A stretch of 64,000 nt of DNA, from the NCBI GenBank assembly GCA_963703355.1, contig OY969813.1, positions 1,488,001-1,552,000 on the forward strand. The letters run 5' to 3'. This DNA is from Puia sp963703355 (GTDB lineage Bacteria; Bacteroidota; Bacteroidia; Chitinophagales; Chitinophagaceae). Positions 57,960-64,000 of the stretch are shown here, piece by piece; position 1 is the first letter of the stretch; each line of letters begins with the position of its first letter. The notes beneath the pieces were generated by a model. The model ran no database searches. It saw only the letters and a program-made list of their open reading frames with translations, and had not been told where the DNA came from. Position numbers and translations under genes: made by a program.

Positions 57960-58769
57960 TTACTTGTTTAACGGGACTGCAGTACTGTCCGTAGTTCGAT
58001 CTTTTTTTTGCGAAGAAAGCCAGATATCCACGATCTGTCCCTGTCGGATATGATTAACCTGTTTTTCATAATCAAACCTGTCGGGATTTTGACGATATAC
58101 AAATGCATTCATGGTGTCCGCAACGTCCGCATCGGGCACAACGGAACCAACGATTAATCCCGCTTCCGCTATCGTGGCACGGGCATCCCGAAAAGTCATA
58201 CCGAAAAGATCCGGCACGATGAATTCAGTACCTACTCCATTCCCCAGCACAAGAGTAATTTCACTGCCCTGTTGAATTTTGGTACCCGGTTTTATGCTTT
58301 CACCTTTGAATTGCTGATCAAGTACAGAATTTCTGGCGAAGTCGGGTTTAAAAACCGTGTCCCCCAGTTTAAGACCATAACGTCTGAGTACCATTTCCGC
58401 GTTGCGGAATGTCATACTCAACAGATTCGGCATATCGATTTCCGGGGCAATCGCCCGGTTGATGGTGAGATAAACAGTGCGATTAACCTTAACCAGATTA
58501 TCGGCATCAGGAAATTGTTTAACTACCTGCAATGGTGGAATCGTATCGTTGTAAATAGAATCCTGAATAACAATTTCAAATCCCTGGGATTCAAGTGTTT
58601 TTCTTGCCCGGTCAACGGACTGACCCATAACGGCAGGAATTTTCATTGTTTTGCCGTGATGTGTAATAATATCAAGTGAACCCAGAAAGAGCAGCAACAG
58701 CAAGACCAAGACTACAAATCCTGCAAGGACATTAACCCATAGTGGTTTACTGGTCAGAAATCGGAACAC
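57960..58769 (-). CDS. PASTA domain membrane protein
   Basis: The 269-residue protein has one N-terminal transmembrane helix (about residues 12-33, LAGFVVLVLLLLLFLGSLDII) and three extracytoplasmic PASTA domains at about 42-108, 111-183 and 186-255, recognisable by IPAVMGQSVDRARKTLESQGF, MPNLLSMTFRNAEMVLRRYGL and VPDLFGMTFRDARATIAEAGL. PASTA domains bind muropeptides in other proteins; there is no kinase or transpeptidase domain here. It sits after ddl, fitting a cell-wall setting. Confidence 0.92.
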   Translation of the reverse strand: MFRFLTSKPLWVNVLAGFVVLVLLLLLFLGSLDIITHHGKTMKIPAVMGQSVDRARKTLESQGFEIVIQDSIYNDTIPPLQVVKQFPDADNLVKVNRTVYLTINRAIAPEIDMPNLLSMTFRNAEMVLRRYGLKLGDTVFKPDFARNSVLDQQFKGESIKPGTKIQQGSEITLVLGNGVGTEFIVPDLFGMTFRDARATIAEAGLIVGSVVPDADVADTMNAFVYRQNPDRFDYEKQVNHIRQGQIVDIWLSSQKKDRTTDSTAVPLNK

Positions 58770-58805
58770 TGATGCGATTTTAGGTGGAAAGATAATATAT
58801 CCGGC

Positions 58806-59804
58806 TCAGGATTTTTTAGCCCTTGTTAAAGCGTCTTCAATCAACGCTGAATAGAATTGTTTTAGTGTCCACCCCTTTGCACGCACCTGTTGCGGAACAA
58901 CAGAGGCAGCCGTTTGTCCCGGTACTGTATTGATTTCGAGGAGAAAAGGCTCATTCTTAATGTCATCATAAATCATATCGATCCGAATCACCCCACTGCA
59001 GTTAAAAACCTGGTAAATCTTTTTTGCTGTCTGTCTGAGCTTCTCTGCTTTAGATTCCTCCAGATCTGCCGGAGTGGTTTCCTCCGAAAAACCAGGTGAA
59101 TATTTAGCTTCGAAATCAAAAAAATCCTTGGTGGTTTTAACCTCTGTAATGGGAAGTACAATGATTTCCTCCCTGGAGCGAAAAACGCCCACTGTAAATT
59201 CTCTTCCTGAAATAAATTCTTCAATGAGTACCTGATCATCTTCCCTGAAAGCTTTTACAAGAGCCGCTTCGAGATCCTCTTTTTTATTCACTTTCGACAT
59301 GCCAATACTTGAACCGCCATTGTTCGGTTTTACAAAAACAGGCATACTCACTTTTTTGCCAAGTTCCACAACATCGGGGTTATCCTGCTTAAATAGATGA
59401 ACGGAATGGGAAACATGGATACCGGCAAAAGCTGCCACGGCCACCGTATATCGCTTGTTAAATGTGATGGCGGAAGTTGCAGCATTGCAACTGGTGTAAG
59501 GAAGATTCATCAGGTCAAAATATCCCTGGAGTTTCCCATCTTCTCCTGGCGTTCCATGAATGCCTATCAGCACGGCATCAAATATAACTTTCTGACCGTT
59601 GATAAGAAGCGAAAAATCATTTCGGTCAACCTGAATTTTCTTGCCATCCTTTCCCGTATGAAACCATTCGGCGGGCGTAATATCAATGCGATACAGATCA
59701 TACGAACTCTTGTCCACCTCCGCCTCCATCGTTATTGCACTCTTGTAAGACACTTCAGCTTCGCCGGAGTAACCTCCGGTTACAAAAGCAATCGCTTTTT
59801 TCAT
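58806..59804 (-). CDS. ddl: D-alanine--D-alanine ligase
   Basis: The 332-residue ATP-grasp enzyme makes D-Ala-D-Ala for peptidoglycan. AFVTGGYSGEAEVSYKSA at the N-terminus, GIHGTPGEDGKLQGYFDLMNLPYTSCNAATSAITFNK, PVFVKPNNGGSSIGMSKV and FLLEINTVPGQTAASVVP are the conserved Ddl blocks. SAITFNK and PGQT include the substrate-binding and metal-binding residues. It is followed at 36 bp by the PASTA gene. Confidence 0.97.
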   Translation of the reverse strand: MKKAIAFVTGGYSGEAEVSYKSAITMEAEVDKSSYDLYRIDITPAEWFHTGKDGKKIQVDRNDFSLLINGQKVIFDAVLIGIHGTPGEDGKLQGYFDLMNLPYTSCNAATSAITFNKRYTVAVAAFAGIHVSHSVHLFKQDNPDVVELGKKVSMPVFVKPNNGGSSIGMSKVNKKEDLEAALVKAFREDDQVLIEEFISGREFTVGVFRSREEIIVLPITEVKTTKDFFDFEAKYSPGFSEETTPADLEESKAEKLRQTAKKIYQVFNCSGVIRIDMIYDDIKNEPFLLEINTVPGQTAASVVPQQVRAKGWTLKQFYSALIEDALTRAKKS

Positions 59805-59832
59805 GTATTGGTATTAATAATTTGCCGGAATA

Positions 59833-60180
59833 TCAGAGATGGAGTTTTTCTTTTTTTGCCAGCAGTTCTTCAACCGTTTCACGGTACATCTCATCCGGAA
59901 CGCAAACATCTACCGGACAAACAGAAGCACACTGTGGTTCTTCATGGAAGCCCTGACATTCAGTACATTTATTCGGAACGATATAATATACGTCTACGGC
60001 TACAGGACTGTTTCGTTGATTTGCGTCGATAACAGTACCATCCATCAGTGTAAAAGGACCTTTAACGGAAGACCCGTCGGATATTGCCCATTCCACACCG
60101 CCTTCATAAATTGCATTGTTAGGGCACTCAGGCTCGCAGGCTCCACAATTAATACATTCATCTGTTATCTTAATCGCCAT
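59833..60180 (-). CDS. 4Fe-4S dicluster ferredoxin
   Basis: The 115-residue protein has two cysteine sets: CINCGACEPECPN (about residues 9-21) and C..C..(10)C...CPVDVC (about 72-93). These are a bacterial 2[4Fe-4S] pattern with an insertion of about 50 residues between the clusters, of the kind seen in Bacteroidota and Chlorobi ferredoxins. It diverges from the LuxC-like reductase gene, with which it commonly pairs. Confidence 0.92.
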   Translation of the reverse strand: MAIKITDECINCGACEPECPNNAIYEGGVEWAISDGSSVKGPFTLMDGTVIDANQRNSPVAVDVYYIVPNKCTECQGFHEEPQCASVCPVDVCVPDEMYRETVEELLAKKEKLHL

Positions 60181-60224
60181 AATATTGTTGTTGTTAGGAT
60201 TTGAATAGAATTAATTTCGCCGCA

Positions 60225-60232
60225 CAAAGATA
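60225..60232 (-). promoter_or_regulatory. Probable -7 promoter element for the ferredoxin gene
   Basis: TATCTTTG on the minus strand fits TAnnTTTG and lies 44 bp before the ferredoxin ATG at 60180, within the 61 bp between the divergent starts. Confidence 0.5.
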
Positions 60233-60241
60233 ATCTGAATT

Positions 60242-61237
60242 ATGGATTTAGAGAACCGGATCCGCTTACTTGTTGATTTGGGTGAATACATGCAGTCCGA
60301 TGATCCCGAATGGCGTGCCGCCTGGACGCTGGCCTTTCAGCAAAACCCCTGGTTTATCCCTGAGTTTGTCGAATTGTCGGTAAAAAATATTACGTCTTCA
60401 TTCCTGCAAAAGAATTTACTGGAAAGATGGGTTCGCTCATATGATTTGTCTTCTTCAAACAACCAGGAGAAAAATGTCGGGATCGTGATGGCAGGCAACA
60501 TCCCGCTGGTTGGTTTTCATGATTTTCTTTGCTGTTTTGTTAGTGGTAACCGGCAGTTTATAAAACGCTCATCCAAAGACTCCATTCTGTTTACCACGTT
60601 CTTGAATTTTCTTATTAAAAAAAATCCCGAAGTCGCGCGATACGTTGAAGTCTCAGATATGCTCAGGAATATGGATGCTTATATTGCAACTGGAAGTAAT
60701 AATTCGGCGCGATATTTTGATTACTATTTTGGAAAATACCCAAGCCTGATTCGACGAAACAGAACATCCGTAGCGATACTGGAAGGAGACGAAACACCTG
60801 AAGAACTTGAATCGCTGGCAGATGACGTCTTTCTGTATTTCGGTTTGGGGTGCCGGAACGTAACGCAGATTCTCGTTCCCGAACAGTATGATTTCGTACC
60901 CCTGCTGCAATCGTTTCGAAAATACCAGTGGATGGCAGACCACAACAAGTATAAAAATAATTACGATTACCGTTTGTCGTTAGCCATTCTGAACAAGCTT
61001 TACTATATGACCAACGACTGCATTCTGCTGCTCGAAGACAAATCACCTTTTTCTCCTATCTCGGTATTGCATTACAAGTATTACAGTAAAAAGGAAACTC
61101 CCGTCCCATTTATGGAAACTGTAGGACTACAATGCATAGTCGGCCGTGGTTACCTCCCTTTTGGGAAAAGTCAGCAGCCGGGCCTCAACGACTATGCCGA
61201 TGGAGCAGATACCATGAAATTTTTACAATCTCTCTGA
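60242..61237 (+). CDS. LuxC-like acyl-CoA reductase family protein
   Basis: The 331-residue protein resembles the aldehyde dehydrogenase-superfamily LuxC group. GIVMAGNIPLVGFHDFLCCFVSGN binds NADP-like cofactor, and DDVFLYFGLGCRNVTQILVPEQYDF carries the candidate catalytic Cys (about residue 204). It is shorter than LuxC (about 480), as usual for the Bacteroidota members. The aldehyde-forming reaction is inferred. Divergent pairing with the 2[4Fe-4S] ferredoxin suggests a redox link. Confidence 0.85.
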   Translation: MDLENRIRLLVDLGEYMQSDDPEWRAAWTLAFQQNPWFIPEFVELSVKNITSSFLQKNLLERWVRSYDLSSSNNQEKNVGIVMAGNIPLVGFHDFLCCFVSGNRQFIKRSSKDSILFTTFLNFLIKKNPEVARYVEVSDMLRNMDAYIATGSNNSARYFDYYFGKYPSLIRRNRTSVAILEGDETPEELESLADDVFLYFGLGCRNVTQILVPEQYDFVPLLQSFRKYQWMADHNKYKNNYDYRLSLAILNKLYYMTNDCILLLEDKSPFSPISVLHYKYYSKKETPVPFMETVGLQCIVGRGYLPFGKSQQPGLNDYADGADTMKFLQSL

Positions 61238-61434
61238 ATGAATGTCAGTCATTGCCTGCTAAAATTTCTTTTGTAAATTTGGAGATCTGCCATCTACGAA
61301 GGTCTTAGTAAATTATTTGTTAAACTGAATAGGTGGTAATAACCTAAATTACTGCAAGACGTTACTTTGGTACACGATGGGCACGTAGTTTGACAATAAC
61401 GAATGCACAATCATTGACAAAAAAAATTATAATA

Positions 61435-62958
61435 ATGAAATTTAAACAAGTTGCCGGCATTGCATTTATCAGTGCAGCTACTACCCTCACCAGCCTTTGG
61501 GGGTATAACCATTTTAAGTCCGCTGGAACGTACGCCTACAACCAGAACGGAACATTTTCCAACAACCAGGATTCTGCTAAAGTCCCTTCAAACTACGCCA
61601 AGTTTTTTGAAGGCGGTAAATCTGCCGGACCCGCAGATTTCGTAGACGCGGCAAGCGCGGCGATTCCTGCTACGGTTCACATCAAAACAAAAACCGTACG
61701 CCAGGTTAGTAATAACCTGCCCAGAAAAAATCCTTTCTCTGATCTTTTCGGAATTGATCCCAATGATTTTTTTGGAGATCGTTCCCGTTCGATGCCTGAA
61801 ATGGGTTCAGGATCTGGCGTAATTATCAGTGAAGATGGATACATCGTAACAAACAATCACGTCGTTGACGGCGCCGATGAGGTTACCGTAACCCTCAGTA
61901 ACAAAAAGTCTTTTAAAGCCAAAGTAGTCGCAACAGATCCAAGCACTGATCTGGCTGTTGTGAAGGTTGATGCGAAAGGCCTCCCCTTCCTGCTCTACGG
62001 AAATTCTGATGAAATAAAAGTAGGACAGTGGGTACTCGCCGTCGGATATCCACTTTCTTTGGAAACAACCGTTACCGCAGGTATTGTCAGTGCCAAAGGA
62101 AGATCCATTGATATCAATAGTCGCCAGAGTGTAGCTCCGGTTGAATCTTTTATCCAGACAGACGCAGCGGTGAATCCCGGAAACAGTGGTGGACCACTTA
62201 TTAATCCACAGGGTCAACTGATCGGTATCAATTCAGCCATTGCTTCGCCCACCGGATCTTACGCAGGATATTCTTTCACCATTCCCGTGAATATAGTTAA
62301 GAAGGTAGTTACCGACCTGATCAAATATGGCACAACACAGAGGGCCTATCTCGGAATAGAATATGCCCGCGATAACCTCACCGATGATCAGAAAAAAGAA
62401 AAAGGAATCAAAGACGATGCAGAAGGTGTTTATATCATGAATGTAAAAAACAATGGCGCCGCTTTCGCTGCAGGTCTGAAAGAAGGTGATCTGATTACCA
62501 AACTTAACGGAATGCCGGTAAATACGGGATCTGAACTCGTTGGACAAATAGCCATTTACCGTCCCGGTGATAAAATTAAAATCACTTATGTAAGAGACGG
62601 CAAAGAAAATGAAGTGCTCGTTACCCTCATGAACAATGTGGGAAATTTGGATCTCGTTAAAAATTCAGCTTTCGATAAACTGGGAGCAGAATTGCAACCA
62701 TTGCAAAAAGCAGATGCTACCAAACTCAATGTAAAAGGCGGTATCGTGGTTACTTCTATTAGTGATAAAGGATTATTTGCCAAAACGAGAATGGAAGAAG
62801 GGTTCGTAATTCTCAAAGTAAACGGACAGCAAGTATCAACCGTAGACGATTTCCGTAAAATCGTTGAGCAGGCAGGAAACGGTTCGTTGAAACTCGAAGG
62901 TGTTTATCCCGGTTACGACGGATCATTTACCTATCCTTTGAAATTGAATGACGAATAA
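61435..62958 (+). CDS. degP: DegP/HtrA (Do) family periplasmic serine protease
   Basis: The 507-residue protein (start at ATG 61435, as the upstream TTG frame adds an unlikely tail) has an N-terminal signal/anchor (about residues 5-24) and a trypsin-like domain with His 142 in VTNNHVVDG, Asp 172 in DPSTDLAVVKVD and Ser 251 in NPGNSGGPL. Two PDZ domains follow at about residues 290-390 and 415-500. Such proteases degrade and refold damaged envelope proteins. A 197 bp leader region before it has several weak promoter-like motifs (61274-61281 TAAATTTG). Confidence 0.94.
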   Translation: MKFKQVAGIAFISAATTLTSLWGYNHFKSAGTYAYNQNGTFSNNQDSAKVPSNYAKFFEGGKSAGPADFVDAASAAIPATVHIKTKTVRQVSNNLPRKNPFSDLFGIDPNDFFGDRSRSMPEMGSGSGVIISEDGYIVTNNHVVDGADEVTVTLSNKKSFKAKVVATDPSTDLAVVKVDAKGLPFLLYGNSDEIKVGQWVLAVGYPLSLETTVTAGIVSAKGRSIDINSRQSVAPVESFIQTDAAVNPGNSGGPLINPQGQLIGINSAIASPTGSYAGYSFTIPVNIVKKVVTDLIKYGTTQRAYLGIEYARDNLTDDQKKEKGIKDDAEGVYIMNVKNNGAAFAAGLKEGDLITKLNGMPVNTGSELVGQIAIYRPGDKIKITYVRDGKENEVLVTLMNNVGNLDLVKNSAFDKLGAELQPLQKADATKLNVKGGIVVTSISDKGLFAKTRMEEGFVILKVNGQQVSTVDDFRKIVEQAGNGSLKLEGVYPGYDGSFTYPLKLNDE

Positions 62959-62959
62959 A

Positions 62960-63040
62960 GGTTAAAGCTGAACGCGAAACGCTGAACGCGAAACGCTGAA
63001 CGCGAAACGCTGAACGCTGAACGCTAAACGCCGGACGCTG
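62960..63040 (+). repeat. Heptamer array after the HtrA gene (site K, left arm)
   Basis: From about 8 bp after the TAA: GCTGAAC, GCGAAAC alternating three times, then GCTGAAC, GCTGAAC, GCTAAAC, GCCGGAC, GCTGAAT. Eleven in-phase heptamers in the sense of the gene. Confidence 0.93.
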
Positions 63041-63052
63041 AATACGGTATAT

Positions 63053-63088
63053 AAAAAAATGCGCTTCCTTAAAAGAGGCGCATTTTTA
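63053..63088. terminator. Bidirectional intrinsic terminator between the HtrA and amylase genes
   Basis: AAAAAAATGCGC and GCGCATTTTT form a stem of 6 GC-containing pairs plus flanking A:T pairs (63053-63088) around a loop of about 7-13 bases. The T-run on one strand and A-run on the other let it work both ways. It lies in the centre of the two heptamer arms. Confidence 0.9.
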
Positions 63089-63131
63089 TTTCTCAGTACT
63101 TCATTTATATAAACATCCCTTAACTCTATGA

Positions 63132-63180
63132 CTTAGGCGTTTCGCGTTCAGCGTTTCGCGTTCAGCGTTCAGCGTTCAGC
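63132..63180 (-). repeat. Heptamer array after the amylase gene (site K, right arm)
   Basis: Directly after the amylase TAA (complement of 63181-63183), in its sense: GCTGAAC three times, GCGAAAC, GCTGAAC, GCGAAAC, GCCTAAG. It uses the same two words as the left arm, in inverted orientation. Confidence 0.93.
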
Positions 63181-64000
63181 TTACTTCGTATAAACCCGAT
63201 ACTCCCATGCATTCAGTCGCAAAGGTTGTCCGGAAATAAAATCCTGACCATTTTTATCGAATACATCTTTGAATGATCCTGCAAGCGTATGACCGGTAAT
63301 GATCACCGATCTTGCTTCGGACGACAAATTTAGTATTACCAGCACTTCATCTCTTTCATACCGACGGATAAAACTCAGCACGTAGTCCGAAGCGGTGTTA
63401 GACAGAATCATTGCCGATCTTTTTGTGTCGCCGCTTCTTAATGCAGGATTTTTTTTTCGTAATTGCAATAGTGTTTTGTAGAATTCGAAAAGATCTCCCT
63501 TTCCTTTCCATTCAATTTCATCTTTATCAAAAAATAGCAGTCGTTTTAAATTCGGAAGTTCCTGACCACTATAAATTAAAGGAAGGCCGTCGTAGAGGCA
63601 GGTGAAAACTGCAAAAGGCAACGCCGCGTCCCCCAGTCTTTCGTATTCAGAACCGCTGTGCGAATTTTCATCGTGATTCGAAGTAAAATAAGCCCTTATC
63701 GCGCCAAGAGGAAACTGATGATTGTAATAATAGAGTACCTGGATCAGGCCTTGCATATCACTTGATCTCTTCCAGTACGCCTCCATGATGTGCAACATCT
63801 TCCACGTATACGTAATATCGAATACCTCATGATACATAATCTCCTCGCATTCTGCAAGCCAGAAAAGAGGTTTGATATGATCGAGCGCGTTTCTCGCTTC
63901 TCTCCAGAAATGAAGCGGTACCAGCATCGCCATATCGCAGCGGAAACCATCAATATCGCACTGATCCACCCAAAATTTCATCGCGTTGATCATTGCGGTA
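63181..64000 (-). CDS. Alpha-amylase family (GH13) glycosidase, partial (5' end beyond window)
   Basis: The frame enters from the right edge without a start; the ATG at 63993 is internal since the frame continues upstream. Visible are the GH13 catalytic elements DIDGFRCDMAM (nucleophile Asp), LFWLAECE (acid/base Glu) and YFTSNHDEN (transition-state Asp), then the C-terminal beta-sandwich with VLSFIRRYERDEVLVILNLS. About 273 residues are seen. No signal peptide can be assessed. The activity is presumably on alpha-1,4 glucans. Confidence 0.93.
   Translation of the reverse strand, partial: TAMINAMKFWVDQCDIDGFRCDMAMLVPLHFWREARNALDHIKPLFWLAECEEIMYHEVFDITYTWKMLHIMEAYWKRSSDMQGLIQVLYYYNHQFPLGAIRAYFTSNHDENSHSGSEYERLGDAALPFAVFTCLYDGLPLIYSGQELPNLKRLLFFDKDEIEWKGKGDLFEFYKTLLQLRKKNPALRSGDTKRSAMILSNTASDYVLSFIRRYERDEVLVILNLSSEARSVIITGHTLAGSFKDVFDKNGQDFISGQPLRLNAWEYRVYTK

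Noticed and set aside
25028..63180. Word arrays as CRISPR arrays
   Set aside because: The units are 7-8 bp and directly joined, with no unique spacers of 25-40 bp and no cas genes in the window.
25028..63180. Word arrays as backup stop codons in all three frames
   Set aside because: Most words carry TAA or TGA and 7 or 8 is not a multiple of 3, so tandem copies place stops in every frame. But AGTATGGG, used at sites A, D and F, contains no stop in any frame, so this cannot be the general role.
1..64000. tRNA and rRNA genes
   Set aside because: No T-loop-like GGTTCGAATCC or rRNA core sequence was recognised in any gap on either strand; only the SRP RNA stands out. A covariance-model scan would be decisive.

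Overview
The window is a chromosomal segment of a Bacteroidota bacterium, most likely of the Chitinophagaceae type. Evidence for this: promoters fit the Bacteroidota form (TTTG, about 20 bp, TAnnTTTG) and start codons lack Shine-Dalgarno sequences. There is a DUF5103 type IX secretion plug protein, a lipoprotein-type BamA/TamA homologue, a FadL/OmpP1-like barrel and a TonB-dependent receptor behind a TPP riboswitch. The gene order rpsL-rpsG-fusA ... rpsJ-rplC-...-rplO-secY-map is also typical. No phage, plasmid, transposase, CRISPR, tRNA or rRNA gene was seen.

Layout. 1-3130: the start of a histidine operon (hisG, hisD, hisC cut by the left edge) behind a ribosome-mediated attenuator with a 16-codon leader peptide carrying four consecutive His codons. 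3138-3925: a transaldolase/fructose-6-phosphate aldolase gene directly behind the 4.5S SRP RNA gene. 3967-9756: T9SS plug protein, ABC-type permease, rRNA 2'-O-methyltransferase, lipoprotein BamA/TamA-like protein. 9740-17014: truB, then a five-gene membrane operon (SpoIIM-like, DUF4129, DUF4350, MoxR ATPase, DUF58) divergent from an RDD protein. 17073-26877: proS, a Tyr/Asn/Gly-rich lipoprotein, a FadL-like barrel, miaA, a pRiA4b-like protein, cca, GT9, DUF1330, Sua5-type protein, dapD. 26966-39531: map, secY and the spc/S10 ribosomal block, all on the minus strand. 39616-45267: an S9 peptidase lies between rpsJ and fusA, followed by fusA, rpsG and rpsL. 45304-54969: ilvE, a three-gene plus-strand cluster with rdgB, aroE/ComA-family pair, a TPR protein, two secreted proteins, yidC and a DUF2807 protein. 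55071-64000: thiamine-controlled TonB receptor, rhodanese, PASTA protein, ddl, ferredoxin, LuxC-like reductase, HtrA protease and an alpha-amylase cut by the right edge.

The most unusual signal is non-coding. Immediately after the stop codons of many genes there are short tandem arrays of 7- or 8-base words. Three word families occur: octamer AGTRTRRG, heptamer GCNNAAV and heptamer GTTGACN, written in the sense of the upstream gene. Where two genes converge, each has its own array and both use the same word, giving a large inverted repeat. The arrays even interrupt the normally compact ribosomal operon. A second recurrent signal is AATTTCAAATT-like sequence a few bases upstream of at least ten ribosomal protein start codons. 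A 136 bp inverted-repeat element, apparently flanked by a 5 bp direct repeat, separates rpsJ from rplC.

All functional names rest on motifs and family resemblance read by eye; no database search was run.
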